Source of the DNA: Rhodococcus sp. (in: high G+C Gram-positive bacteria)
GTDB lineage: Bacteria > Actinomycetota > Actinomycetes > Mycobacteriales > Mycobacteriaceae
NCBI GenBank assembly: GCA_012514505.1
Contig: JAAZAD010000595.1
Location: 1-44,567 of the forward strand
Length of the DNA: 44,567 nt
Direction of reading: 5' to 3'
This document shows, piece by piece, positions 7,637-16,060 of the stretch; positions within the stretch are counted from its first letter, which is position 1; every line of letters begins with the position of its first letter. The notes beneath the pieces were generated by a model. The model was not told the DNA's origin, searched no databases, and worked only from the letters and a program-made list of their open reading frames with translations. Both the position numbers and the translations under genes were made by a program.

Positions 7637-9040
7637 ATGACCCGAATCGTGATCATTGGTGGCGGCCCCGCCGGCTACGAAGCGGCCTTGGTGGCCGCAC
7701 AGTACGGAGCGACTGTCTCACTGATCGATTCGGACGGCGTCGGTGGTGCGTGTGTCCTGTTCGACTGCGTGCCGTCCAAGACGTTCATCGCGTCCACCGG
7801 CGTGCGCACGGACCTGCGGCGGGCCAATGATCTGGGCATCAACCTCGATCCGAATCAGGCTGCCATCGAACTTCCACAGATCCACTCCCGCGTGAAGAGT
7901 CTTGCCCAGGCACAGTCCTCCGACATCCGAGCACGGCTACAGAGTGTCGGCGTGGAACTGCTGTCGGGAACAGCCGAACTCACCGACCCCGAGGTCGGCA
8001 TGGCCACACACCAGGTGTGCGCCACCCTCGGCAACGGCGAGAAGCGCACGCTGGCCGCCGATGTGGTCTTGATCGCCACCGGCGCCAGCCCTCGCATCAT
8101 TCCGGGAGCGGAGCCCGACGGAGAGCGCATCCTCACCTGGCGTGACCTTTACGACCTGGACGAACTACCCGAGCACCTCGTGGTGATCGGGTCCGGTGTC
8201 ACCGGCGCCGAGTTCGTCTCCGCATACACGGAGATGGGTGTGAAGGTCACCCTCGTCTCGAGCCGTGACCGGGTGCTGCCCGGCGAAGACGCTGACGCCG
8301 CACTCGTCCTCGAGGACGCTCTGGCCGAACGTGGCGTGGCGCTCGTCAAGCACGCGCGCGCCGAGTCCGTCGAGCGGACGGCGAACGGAATCGTCGCCAA
8401 GTTGGCAGACGGCCGCACCGTGGAGGGAAGCCATGCGCTGATGACGGTCGGATCGGTGCCCAACACCAACGACCTCGGTTTGGACAAGGTCGGCCTCGAA
8501 CTCGACAAGGGCGGCTACCTGCGCGTGGACCGGGTATCGCGGACGTCGGCACCGGGTGTGTACGCGGCCGGCGACTGCACGGGTCTGCTGCCGCTCGCAT
8601 CGGTTGCCGCGATGCAGGGCCGCATCGCGATGTACCACGCGCTCGGCGAGGGGGTCAGTCCGATCAAGCTGAAAACCGTTGCCTCCGCAGTGTTCACCAG
8701 GCCGGAAATTGCCACGGTCGGCGTGAGCCAGTCGGCGATCGACGACGGGGAAGTGCCGGCACGCACGGTGATGCTTCCGCTCAACACCAACCCGCGCGCG
8801 AAGATGTCGGGTCTGCGTCGCGGTTTCGTGAAGATCTTCTGCCGTCCGGCCACTGGCGTCGTGATCGGTGGGGTGGTCGTGGCCCCCACGGCGTCGGAAC
8901 TGATCCTGCCGATCACCATTGCCGTGCAGAACAACCTGTCTGTCAACGATCTGGCCCAGTCGTTCTCGGTGTACCCATCGTTGTCAGGATCGATCACCGA
9001 GGCCGCGCGCCAGCTCATTCGGCACGACGATCTGGACTGA
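7637..9040 (+). CDS. lpdA: NAD(P)H-dependent flavoprotein disulfide reductase-like protein, LpdA type (quinone reductase)
   Basis: A 467-residue FAD/NAD-linked reductase. The FAD motif GGGPAGYEAA is at 8-17, and the redox pair Cys39-x4-Cys44 (CVLFDC before VPSK) is retained. A second Rossmann motif, GSGVTGAEF, follows, with the AAGDC FAD segment near residue 315. In true lipoamide dehydrogenases the C-terminus has a His-Pro-Thr and nearby Glu dyad. Here the equivalent reads VYPSLSGS, with Tyr for His and Gly for Glu, so classical dihydrolipoamide oxidation is unlikely. M. tuberculosis LpdA also lacks the dyad and reduces quinones. The ATG at 7637 has GGAGG upstream. The 224-bp region before it should hold the promoter, but I could not assign it. 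Confidence 0.9.
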   Translation: MTRIVIIGGGPAGYEAALVAAQYGATVSLIDSDGVGGACVLFDCVPSKTFIASTGVRTDLRRANDLGINLDPNQAAIELPQIHSRVKSLAQAQSSDIRARLQSVGVELLSGTAELTDPEVGMATHQVCATLGNGEKRTLAADVVLIATGASPRIIPGAEPDGERILTWRDLYDLDELPEHLVVIGSGVTGAEFVSAYTEMGVKVTLVSSRDRVLPGEDADAALVLEDALAERGVALVKHARAESVERTANGIVAKLADGRTVEGSHALMTVGSVPNTNDLGLDKVGLELDKGGYLRVDRVSRTSAPGVYAAGDCTGLLPLASVAAMQGRIAMYHALGEGVSPIKLKTVASAVFTRPEIATVGVSQSAIDDGEVPARTVMLPLNTNPRAKMSGLRRGFVKIFCRPATGVVIGGVVVAPTASELILPITIAVQNNLSVNDLAQSFSVYPSLSGSITEAARQLIRHDDLD

Positions 9041-9115
9041 CCAAGCACCTCCAACTGTCTCACTATTCGGGATTGATGGTTCACATGATGGTCGGGTGCG
9101 TGCGATAGTCGAGTA

Positions 9116-9220
9116 ACGGGCGATATCAACGCCCGTCCAGGCGCTCTTTCCGCCCCGCAGACCCAGGACGGCCAGGGTGTTCTCCGCCTCCGCCGCTGCC
9201 TGTCGTCCTGGGAGTTTCCA
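9116..9220 (+). promoter_or_regulatory. Structured mRNA leader of the aminotransferase gene, possible attenuator
   Basis: Two stem-loops can form. Stem 1 is ACGGGCG (9116-9122) with CGCCCGT (9130-9136), loop ATATCAA. Stem 2 is CCCAGGACG (9162-9170) with CGTCCTGGG (9204-9212), extended inward by CAGG (9173-9176) with CCTG (9199-9202). Stem 2 includes the GGGAG ribosome binding site before the ATG at 9221. CCGTCC (9133-9138) can instead pair with GGACGG (9166-9171), which would break both stems. A weak promoter candidate, TTCACA (9080-9085) with GATAGT (9104-9109), would start RNA near 9116. Seen directly: the complementarities. Inferred: the regulation. Confidence 0.4.
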
Positions 9221-10411
9221 ATGAATTCTGTTCGTCTGTCGCGCCGCATGAATGGGCTGCACAGTTCCGCGATTCGCGATCTGCTCACCCTCACCGCTCG
9301 GCCCGACATCATCAGCCTCGCCGGTGGTCTGCCGGACCCGAGCTTCATTCCGCGTGAGCGGATTGCTCGTGAGATCGACTCGGTGCTCACCGATCCGGGC
9401 AGTGTGCAGTACGGCGAGACAACCGGCATCCGCGTTCTGCGCTCCGTGCTCGCCGAACGAGAGGGCGCACGCATCGGCCGTTCACTCGATCCGGCGGAGG
9501 TGGTGGTGACCCACGGATCGCAGCAGGCACTGAGCCTGCTTGCCCAGGCTCTGGTCGATCCGGGTGACGTCGTGATCGTCGAGGATCCGGCCTATACCGG
9601 CGCGTTGCAGGTCTTCCGCACCGCCGAAGCCGAGGTGATCGGTGTGCCACTCGACGCCGACGGGATGGATGTGACCGCGCTCGAATCGATGCTCGCGTCG
9701 GGTGTGCGTCCGGCACTCGTTCACACGGTCAGTAATTTTCACAATCCGCGGGGTGTGGTTCTCTCCGCGGAGCGCCGGATTGCGCTGGCCGGACTGGCGG
9801 ACCGCTACGGATTCTGGGTGATCGAGGACGACCCGTACGGGCAATTGTGGTTCGATGCGCCGACGCCCGATCCTGTCGCCGCACACTCAGACCGGGTGAT
9901 CCGGCTGTCCAGCGCGTCGAAGGTGCTGGCGCCCGCCCTGCGTGTGGGGTGGATGCACGGCAACCGTGAGGTGTGCGCCGCGGTCGAACTGCTCAAGCAA
10001 GGCGCCGACCTGTGCGGGTCGTCGCTCACGCAGCAGGTGGCTGCGGGACTGCTCGCAGACGAGGAATGGTTCGGCGCCCATCTCAGCGAACTTCGCAGTC
10101 GGTATGGTGCCCGCGCCCGTGCGCTCGTCTCGGCGGTCGAGAGCGAGTTCGCCGATCGTGTGTCGGTGACGCCCGCGGGTGGTGGCATGTTCTGCTGGGT
10201 GCAGTTCGCCGATCACGGTATCGACACGCACGCACTACTGCAGACGGCGATCGAGCACGGCGTCGCGTTCGTGCCTGGCTCGGCGTTTGCGGTGCGCGCC
10301 GATCTCGATTCGGAACTCCGGTTGTGCTTCGCCACGAGTCCCGAAGAGGCCCTGCAGGATGCGGTCCGGCGGCTACGCCTCGCCTACGACGACTGGTCGG
10401 CCCAGTCGTAG
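9221..10411 (+). CDS. PLP-dependent class I/II aminotransferase (2-aminoadipate/aromatic aminotransferase type)
   Basis: A 396-residue fold-type I aminotransferase. SLAGGLPDP (32-40), YGETTGI (64-70), THGSQQAL (97-104), NFHNPRG (172-178), EDDPYG (202-207) and the PLP Schiff-base Lys234 in [15 protein letters not shown] are all present. This set is typical of LysN (2-aminoadipate aminotransferase), aromatic aminotransferases and the catalytic half of MocR regulators; the GntR-type DNA-binding domain of MocR is absent. Substrate is therefore uncertain among 2-aminoadipate, aromatic and branched-chain amino acids. The ATG at 9221 follows GGGAG, which may be buried in a leader hairpin. Its 3' end overlaps convergent glpK by 28 bp. 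Confidence 0.88.
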   Translation: MNSVRLSRRMNGLHSSAIRDLLTLTARPDIISLAGGLPDPSFIPRERIAREIDSVLTDPGSVQYGETTGIRVLRSVLAEREGARIGRSLDPAEVVVTHGSQQALSLLAQALVDPGDVVIVEDPAYTGALQVFRTAEAEVIGVPLDADGMDVTALESMLASGVRPALVHTVSNFHNPRGVVLSAERRIALAGLADRYGFWVIEDDPYGQLWFDAPTPDPVAAHSDRVIRLSSASKVLAPALRVGWMHGNREVCAAVELLKQGADLCGSSLTQQVAAGLLADEEWFGAHLSELRSRYGARARALVSAVESEFADRVSVTPAGGGMFCWVQFADHGIDTHALLQTAIEHGVAFVPGSAFAVRADLDSELRLCFATSPEEALQDAVRRLRLAYDDWSAQS

Positions 10412-11883
10412 GTGCGCTCGACCGCTTTGTTCCATTCCGCGTAGAGCCGGTCGCGCTCGTCGTCCGCCATCGTCGGCTCCCAGGTCTGGCCCGCCTGCCA
10501 GTTACGGCGAATGTCGTCCTGGCTCTCCCAGAAACCGACCGCCAGTCCGGCCGCGTATGCGGCGCCGAGAGCCGTGGTCTCGTTGACGACAGGGCGGGTG
10601 ACGGGCGCATCGAGAATGTCGGCCTGGAACTGCATCAGGGTTTCGTTGACGACCATGCCGCCGTCCACCTTCAGTTCCGTCAACTCCACGTCGGAGTCGG
10701 CGCGCATCGCATCGATCACCTCGCGGGTCTGATACGCCGTGGCCTCGAGTGCTGCCCGGGCGAGGTGCCCCTTGTTCACGTAGCGGGTGAGACCGGCGAT
10801 GATCCCGCGTGCGTCGGGCCGCCAGCGTGGTGCGAACAGGCCGGAGAAGGCGGGAACGAAATACGCTCCACCGTTGTCGTCCACCGTCTTGGCGAGAGGC
10901 TCGATGTCCTTTGCGGATTGGATGATCCCGAGGTTGTCCCGCAACCACTGGACAAGAGAGCCGGTGACGGCAACCGAGCCTTCGAGCGCGTAGACGGCCG
11001 GCTCGTCCCCGATCTTGTAGCAGAGGGTGGTCAGTAGGCCGTGCTTGCTGCGCACGGGTGTGGTGCCGGTGTTGAGCAGCAGGAAGTTTCCGGTGCCGTA
11101 CGTGTTTTTTGCTTCGCCCGCCTCGAGGCACGCCTGACCGAACGTCGCGGCCTGCTGATCACCGAGAATTCCGGCAATCGGCACGCCGGGCATCGGTCCT
11201 CGGGGACGCCCCTCGCCGTAGATCTCGGAGGAACTGCGGATCTCCGGGAGCATCGACATGGGGATGTCGAAGTCGGCGCAGATCTGAGGGTCCCAGTCTA
11301 GGGTTTCCAGATCCATCAGCATCGTGCGCGACGCATTCGTCACGTCGGTGACGTGTGTGCCCTCGGTGAGATTCCACAGAATCCAGGTGTCGATCGTGCC
11401 GAAGCACAGCTCACCGGCCTCGGCACGCTCGCGCGCACCGTCCACATTGTCGAGAATCCACCGAATCTTCGGTCCCGAGAAGTACGTGGAGAGTGGAAGT
11501 CCGGTCTTCTCGCGGTAACGATCGGGGCCTTCCTCGCCGCCGAGTTCCACGCACAAGCGGTCTGTCCTCGTGTCCTGCCACACAATGGCGTTGTACACAG
11601 GTTCACCGGTGTTTCGATCCCACACGACGGTGGTCTCGCGCTGATTGGTGATGCCCATGGCCGCGATCTCGTCGTTGTTCAAATCGGCCTTGGCCAGTGC
11701 CTGAGCGGCGACTTCTCGTGTATTGATCCACAGCTGCTTCGCGTCGTGCTCGACCCAGCCGGCCCGCGGAAAGATCTGCTCGTGTTCCTTCTGCGCGACG
11801 CTCACCACCGCGCCGTCGTGGTCGAAAATCATGCAGCGACTCGACGTGGTGCCCTGGTCTATCGAAGCGATGTACTGAATCAC
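10384..11883 (-). CDS. glpK: Glycerol kinase
   Basis: The 499-residue length matches the family (about 500). The N-terminal phosphate-binding motif [10 protein letters not shown] is at 8-17. The body carries the FGGY-kinase features [22 protein letters not shown] and a C-terminal [17 protein letters not shown] segment. It phosphorylates glycerol to glycerol-3-phosphate with ATP in the cytosol. The product is the substrate of the divergently encoded GlpD, with 56 bp between the two start codons. The GTG start at 11883 has no ribosome binding site; a TAGCTT hexamer seven bases upstream suggests a leaderless transcript. The 3' end runs 28 bp into the end of the convergent aminotransferase gene. 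Confidence 0.95.
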   Translation of the reverse strand: MIQYIASIDQGTTSSRCMIFDHDGAVVSVAQKEHEQIFPRAGWVEHDAKQLWINTREVAAQALAKADLNNDEIAAMGITNQRETTVVWDRNTGEPVYNAIVWQDTRTDRLCVELGGEEGPDRYREKTGLPLSTYFSGPKIRWILDNVDGARERAEAGELCFGTIDTWILWNLTEGTHVTDVTNASRTMLMDLETLDWDPQICADFDIPMSMLPEIRSSSEIYGEGRPRGPMPGVPIAGILGDQQAATFGQACLEAGEAKNTYGTGNFLLLNTGTTPVRSKHGLLTTLCYKIGDEPAVYALEGSVAVTGSLVQWLRDNLGIIQSAKDIEPLAKTVDDNGGAYFVPAFSGLFAPRWRPDARGIIAGLTRYVNKGHLARAALEATAYQTREVIDAMRADSDVELTELKVDGGMVVNETLMQFQADILDAPVTRPVVNETTALGAAYAAGLAVGFWESQDDIRRNWQAGQTWEPTMADDERDRLYAEWNKAVERTYDWADQSS

Positions 11884-11890
11884 ACGGTCG

Positions 11891-11896
11891 AAGCTA
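11891..11896 (-). promoter_or_regulatory. -10 hexamer TAGCTT for leaderless glpK
   Basis: On the minus strand TAGCTT (TANNNT) is followed by seven bases and then the GTG start of glpK at 11883. The whole glpK/glpD intergenic region is 56 bp, so a regulator binding here could control both genes. Confidence 0.45.
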
Positions 11897-11939
11897 CTAG
11901 CCTGGACGAGAATCCGTCGACAACTCAGAGGAGTCCGAG

Positions 11940-13664
11940 TTGAGTAATCAGCCTGGAATACAGTTTCTCGGCCCCCGTCAGCGGGACCAGGCGTGGGAAC
12001 AGCTGGGTAGCGAGAAGTTCGACGTGATCGTCATCGGTGCCGGGATCGTGGGGGCGGGCGCAGCGCTGGATGCGGCAACGCGCGGACTGAAAGTCGCGTT
12101 GGTCGAAGCCCGTGACTACGCATCCGGGACGTCGAGTCGGTCCTCGAAGATGTTCCACGGCGGCTTGCGCTACCTCGAACAATTGGAGTTCGGACTGGTT
12201 CGAGAGGCGCTACGGGAGCGTGAGCTGTCGTTGACGACACTGGCCCCGCATTTGGTGAAGCCGCTGAAATTCCTGTTCCCGCTGAAGAATCGCGTATGGG
12301 AGCGGCCGTACACGGCTGCCGGAATCTTTCTGTACGACCGGATGGGTGGCGCGAAATCCGTTCCTGCCCAAAAGCATCTGACGCGATCCGGTGCGTTGCG
12401 TATGTCGCCCGGTCTCAAGCGGGACTCGTTGATCGGTGGCATCCAGTATTACGACACAGTGGTCGACGACGCTCGGCACACCATGACGGTGGCCCGAACG
12501 GCCGCGCACTACGGCGCCGTCGTCCGGACGTCGACGCAGGTGGTCGGGTTTCTGCGGGAGGCGGACCGCGTATCGGGCGTGCGGATTCGCGACTGTGAGA
12601 ACGGTCGAACAACCGAGATCGAGGGCCATGTCGTCATCAATGCCACCGGGGTGTGGACGGACGAGATTCAGGCGCTGTCGCACCAGCGTGGCCGTTTCCG
12701 GGTGCGTGCCTCGAAAGGCGTGCACATCGTGGTCGCACGCGATCGGATCGTGAGCGACGCGGCGATCATCCTGCGCACGGAGAAGTCTGTGCTGTTCGTG
12801 ATTCCGTGGGGTGGCCACTGGATCATCGGGACCACGGACACAGATTGGAACCTCGATCTGGGCCACCCTGCCGCGACGAAAGTCGACATCGACTACATCC
12901 TCGGTCACGTCAACAAGGTGCTGGTCACGCCGCTGACACACGACGACATCGAAGGGGTGTACGCCGGACTTCGGCCGCTGCTGGCAGGGGAGAGCGACGA
13001 GACGTCCAAGCTGTCCCGCGAACATGCGGTGGCGCGAGTGGCACCCGGCCTCGTGGCGATCGCCGGCGGTAAATACACCACGTATCGGGTGATGGCCGAG
13101 GATGCGGTGGATCTGGCAGCCGACGACATCCCAGCCCGGGTGGCGTCGTCGATCACCGAGCGTGTGCCGCTCGCGGGCGCGGACGGCTACTTCGCTCTGG
13201 TGAACCAGACGGTGCATCTGGGGGAGATGTACGGGCTTCATCCCTATCGGGTCAAGCACCTGCTCGACCGTTACGGTTCGCTCATCGGTGAGGTTCTCGA
13301 TCTGGCGGACGGCAAGCCCGAACTGCTACAACCGATCACCGACGCCCCGGCATACTTGCAGGTGGAAGTGGTGTACGCGGCTGCGGCGGAGGGGGCATTG
13401 CATCTCGACGACATTCTGGCCCGGCGTACGCGCATCGCGATCGAGTACCCACACCGTGGTGTGGATTGTGCGCAGCAGGTGGCAGGTCTCGTCGCCCCGG
13501 TCCTCGGCTGGGATGCCGAGGCTCTCGACCGGGAGATCGAGTTCTATCGGGCACGCGTGGAGGCCGAGGTCTTGTCGCAGGCTCAACCCGACGACGAATC
13601 GGCAGACGCGCTGCGTGCAGCTGCCCCGGAATCACGGGTGGAACTTCTCGAGCCGCCCCTGTGA
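11940..13664 (+). CDS. glpD: Glycerol-3-phosphate dehydrogenase, FAD-dependent (GlpD type)
   Basis: A 574-residue flavoprotein with the FAD-binding motif [17 protein letters not shown] near residues 24-40. The GlpD signature follows: [19 protein letters not shown], then GTTDTDW and GGKYTTYR. It oxidises glycerol-3-phosphate to dihydroxyacetone phosphate at the inner membrane and passes electrons to quinone. The TTG start at 11940 is supported by AGAGGAG six bases upstream. It is divergent from glpK, forming a glycerol-use pair; in M. tuberculosis glpD2 lies near lpdA. Its final codon and stop (CTG TGA) are the first bases of a long palindrome shared with the convergent gene. Confidence 0.95.
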   Translation: MSNQPGIQFLGPRQRDQAWEQLGSEKFDVIVIGAGIVGAGAALDAATRGLKVALVEARDYASGTSSRSSKMFHGGLRYLEQLEFGLVREALRERELSLTTLAPHLVKPLKFLFPLKNRVWERPYTAAGIFLYDRMGGAKSVPAQKHLTRSGALRMSPGLKRDSLIGGIQYYDTVVDDARHTMTVARTAAHYGAVVRTSTQVVGFLREADRVSGVRIRDCENGRTTEIEGHVVINATGVWTDEIQALSHQRGRFRVRASKGVHIVVARDRIVSDAAIILRTEKSVLFVIPWGGHWIIGTTDTDWNLDLGHPAATKVDIDYILGHVNKVLVTPLTHDDIEGVYAGLRPLLAGESDETSKLSREHAVARVAPGLVAIAGGKYTTYRVMAEDAVDLAADDIPARVASSITERVPLAGADGYFALVNQTVHLGEMYGLHPYRVKHLLDRYGSLIGEVLDLADGKPELLQPITDAPAYLQVEVVYAAAAEGALHLDDILARRTRIAIEYPHRGVDCAQQVAGLVAPVLGWDAEALDREIEFYRARVEAEVLSQAQPDDESADALRAAAPESRVELLEPPL

Positions 13665-13703
13665 GTGGGTAACGAGTCTCTGGACTCTTTACGCACTCAC
13701 AGG
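13658..13703. repeat. Palindromic repeat copy A, probable bidirectional terminator carrying both stop codons
   Basis: Two 21-base arms (13658-13678 and 13683-13703) match at 19 of 21 positions around a TCTG loop. Each arm starts CCTGTGAGTG when read inward, and each supplies CTG TGA, the last Leu codon plus stop, to its own convergent gene: glpD (stop 13662-13664) and the DUF2236 gene (stop 13697-13699). A diverged copy lies at 43982-44023 with the same loop. The stem would end transcription from both sides, although no U-tract follows it. Confidence 0.75.
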
Positions 13704-14668
13704 CCCCTGTAGTGCTTCGGATCGTTGCGCCGGTGGACGGGCGGAAGGTTGCGTGCCGGGGTGTGGACGAGCGGTGCGTCGGGGCGTGAACGTCCGGTGA
13801 CGCGATCCCAGCCGGCCCGTGCACGTGGATGGAGACGTCTACGTTGCGGCACGAGATGGAACACCGCGTTGATCGCCTTGCCGACGAGTCGATGCAAACG
13901 CTCGTCGGTGGTGGTCCATTTCAGCCCGAGGAGATCTCGGACCGCTTGGTCGTACATGCCGACGGTGAGCCACACGAAACCGTGGGTGATGGGGTATCTC
14001 AGCACCGACCACACGGGTGCGGGTAGCCACGCCATGGACGGCGGCGGCCCGAGGGTGGAGAGGTTCAGCACGTCGCGAGTGGCCTTGTTGTCCTCGAGTA
14101 CGTTGCGGCACATGTGATCCCAGTACTCCTGGAATTCTTCCCACGTGTCCGGAACCGGACGCATGCTCATGCCGTACAGCCGATACCACTGGATGTGTTC
14201 GGTGAACAGTTGCCGCTTCTCGGCCTCCGTGAGCCCACCCATGAAGTGTTCCGCGGTCAAGATCGTGCCCATGAAAAACGTGGTGTGTGCCCAGTAGAAC
14301 GTGTCGGGATCGAGGGCGTGGTAGCGGCGCCCCTGCTTGTCGACCCCCTTGATGTGGTTGTGGTAGCCACGTACCTGTTCCGCCGTCTCCTGGGCACGGT
14401 CGCCGTCGAAGACGACACCACCGATGGGGTAGAGCGATCTGAACAGACGCTCCCACCGTTCGTCGAAGAAGTGCGAGTGTTCCTCCACCCCGGCGCCGAG
14501 CCCCGGGTGCATGTTCTGCATCGAACCGGCCCACAAACCCTGCAGCATCCCGCGCCAGTCTCCGAAGTACTTCCACGTGAGGGAATCGGGGCCGAGCGGT
14601 GTCGGCACCGATTCGGCGTCCGCAGCGACGAGCAACTCGGCGTCGGACGTCTCGGGTTGACTACGCAT
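13697..14668 (-). CDS. DUF2236 oxygenase-family protein (MpaB/latex-clearing-protein-like)
   Basis: A 323-residue protein recognised as DUF2236 (now grouped with ER-bound oxygenase MpaB and rubber oxygenase Lcp). The helical core includes GLWAGSMQNMHPGLGAGVEEHSH, RGYHNHIKG, DPDTFYWAHTTFFMG and HIQWYRLYGMSMRPVP, with several conserved His and Arg residues of the kind used for haem binding in Lcp. Substrate is unknown; lipid or terpenoid oxidation is possible. It is divergent from a TetR regulator, with a strong promoter and inverted repeat in the 67-bp gap, so it is a likely target of that repressor. The ATG at 14668 lies six bases after TAGTCT (leaderless). Its stop lies in palindrome copy A. 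Confidence 0.85.
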   Translation of the reverse strand: MRSQPETSDAELLVAADAESVPTPLGPDSLTWKYFGDWRGMLQGLWAGSMQNMHPGLGAGVEEHSHFFDERWERLFRSLYPIGGVVFDGDRAQETAEQVRGYHNHIKGVDKQGRRYHALDPDTFYWAHTTFFMGTILTAEHFMGGLTEAEKRQLFTEHIQWYRLYGMSMRPVPDTWEEFQEYWDHMCRNVLEDNKATRDVLNLSTLGPPPSMAWLPAPVWSVLRYPITHGFVWLTVGMYDQAVRDLLGLKWTTTDERLHRLVGKAINAVFHLVPQRRRLHPRARAGWDRVTGRSRPDAPLVHTPARNLPPVHRRNDPKHYRGL

Positions 14669-14674
14669 GTTGTC

Positions 14675-14708
14675 AGACTAGGATTGACAACGCCCGTAGT
14701 CAATAGTC
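14675..14708 (-). promoter_or_regulatory. Promoter of the DUF2236 gene overlapped by an inverted repeat (probable TetR operator)
   Basis: On the minus strand the -35 is TTGACT (14703-14698), followed by 17 bases, the -10 TAGTCT (14680-14675), six bases and the ATG at 14668. This is the best promoter in the window. The same DNA holds the inverted repeat GACTA-gga-TTGAC (14676-14688) / GTCAA-TAGTC (14699-14708). A repressor dimer bound there would cover both -35 and -10. The divergent TetR gene starts at 14736. Confidence 0.65.
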
Positions 14709-14735
14709 GGCTCACAGCCGAAGGGGAGGTGTGTA

Positions 14736-15317
14736 GTGACGACGCTGCAGCAACGTCGCGAGGAACGGAGACGGTTACTGCTCTCGAACGGGGTTGCGCT
14801 GCTCGGTGCGCCTGGAGGGCCTGCCGTGAGCGTGCGGGCCGTGTGTCGTGCAGCAAGCCTCACAGAACGCTATTTCTACGAGAGCTTCACGGACCGAGAC
14901 GAGTTCGTCCGGGCCGTTTACGCAGACGTCGGTGAGGCGGGACGCGGCGCGCTGCTGGCTGCCGTCGCGGCGGCAGGATCGGATCGTGAGCGGGCAGAAG
15001 CTGCGGTGGACGCTTTCGTGAAGTTGATGGTCGACGACCCTGCAATGGGACGTGTACTCCTGGTCGCGCCGATGTCCGAGCCCGCGCTCGGCGGACGTGG
15101 ACTCGAACTGATGCCGGGATTCGTGGGTCTCGTGCACAGTCAACTTTCATCCATCGAGGACGACGTGGAGAAGCAACTCGTCGCGGTCGGCCTCGTCGGG
15201 GCCCTGACAAATCTGTTCATCGGGTATTTGGACAACTCGATCGTCGCGTCGCGTGCACAATTGGTGACGCATTGCGTCAGTCTGGTGATGGAGGCGAATC
15301 GGTCCGACCGGAGGTGA
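14736..15317 (+). CDS. TetR family transcriptional regulator
   Basis: The 193-residue protein has an N-terminal TetR helix-turn-helix at about 31-53, with SVRAVCRAASLTERYFYESF as the recognition region. It is followed by a mostly helical ligand domain with LVDDPAMGRVLL and GALTNLFIGYLDN. The GTG start at 14736 has a strong GGGGAGG six bases upstream. It is divergent from the DUF2236 gene, whose promoter carries a good inverted repeat, so local repression is likely. DUF1353 follows after 7 bp and is probably cotranscribed. The ligand is unknown; by context it could be the substrate of the DUF2236 enzyme. Confidence 0.88.
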   Translation: MTTLQQRREERRRLLLSNGVALLGAPGGPAVSVRAVCRAASLTERYFYESFTDRDEFVRAVYADVGEAGRGALLAAVAAAGSDRERAEAAVDAFVKLMVDDPAMGRVLLVAPMSEPALGGRGLELMPGFVGLVHSQLSSIEDDVEKQLVAVGLVGALTNLFIGYLDNSIVASRAQLVTHCVSLVMEANRSDRR

Positions 15318-15324
15318 GGCCAAC

Positions 15325-16053
15325 ATGCCGTTTCAGGTATCGGTGAGTGACACCAACAGGCCTCAACCGCGTCTTCGGGTGCTCGGCCACAAGTACTTTC
15401 AGCTCGAGGACTCGTTCGTGTACGTCCACGACGACACAGTCGTCGAAGTACCTGGATGCATGCCCTGCACGCTGCGTACCGACCTGGCGTCTGTGCCGGC
15501 GCCACTACGGGGCCTGCTCACCCCGTACGGTCGCCAGTTGCTTCCAGCGGTGCTGCACGACGACCTGTGCCGTCAAGCGCGAGAAGCCGGGGCGGACGGG
15601 ATGCTTCTACGGCGCCGCGCCGACGAGCTCTTTCGACTCGCACTCCTGGACGAGGGGGTCGGACAGTTCCGAAGCTTGATGTTCTGGGTCGGAGTGGAAG
15701 TCGGCAGGTATTGGGATTTCACGCGCATTCGGCGCTACGTCCTGATCGTTCAGCACGTCCTCGGAATGTTGTGCTGGGTGGTGGGAGTGCCCTGGGCGGT
15801 GTGGAGCGGCAATGGTGCCGTTGCGTTGGGCCTGCTCGTGTTGCCGATACTGTCGGCTCTTTTCTGGCGCAGAGACTTTCCGGTCGCCGTGCTCGGATGC
15901 CTCGTGTTGCCGCTGGTCGCGCCAACGTATCTGCTGACCATCGCGACCGCTGCCGTGCTGTGGATTCCCGATGGCCTCGCGTGGATGTTCGGGCGACGAC
16001 GAACTCGCACGCCGCCCCCACTCGGCCCACCGACGAACGTGCTGGGCTCGTAA
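15325..16053 (+). CDS. DUF1353 protein with C-terminal membrane segments
   Basis: A 242-residue protein. The first 120 residues match DUF1353: RTDLASVPAPLRGLL (51-65) and LLPAVLHDDLCRQ (72-84), a small domain better known from phage genomes. The remainder is unusual for the domain: hydrophobic segments at about 138-159, 163-181 and 184-222 predict three or four membrane helices, ending in an Arg/Pro-rich tail. It therefore looks like a cytosolic DUF1353 domain anchored to the membrane. The conserved Asp, His and Asp residues hint at hydrolase chemistry, but no activity is established. The ATG at 15325 has GGAGGTGAGG upstream. It follows TetR by 7 bp and converges on lhr. Confidence 0.75.
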   Translation: MPFQVSVSDTNRPQPRLRVLGHKYFQLEDSFVYVHDDTVVEVPGCMPCTLRTDLASVPAPLRGLLTPYGRQLLPAVLHDDLCRQAREAGADGMLLRRRADELFRLALLDEGVGQFRSLMFWVGVEVGRYWDFTRIRRYVLIVQHVLGMLCWVVGVPWAVWSGNGAVALGLLVLPILSALFWRRDFPVAVLGCLVLPLVAPTYLLTIATAAVLWIPDGLAWMFGRRRTRTPPPLGPPTNVLGS

Positions 16054-16060
16054 GCGCGCG

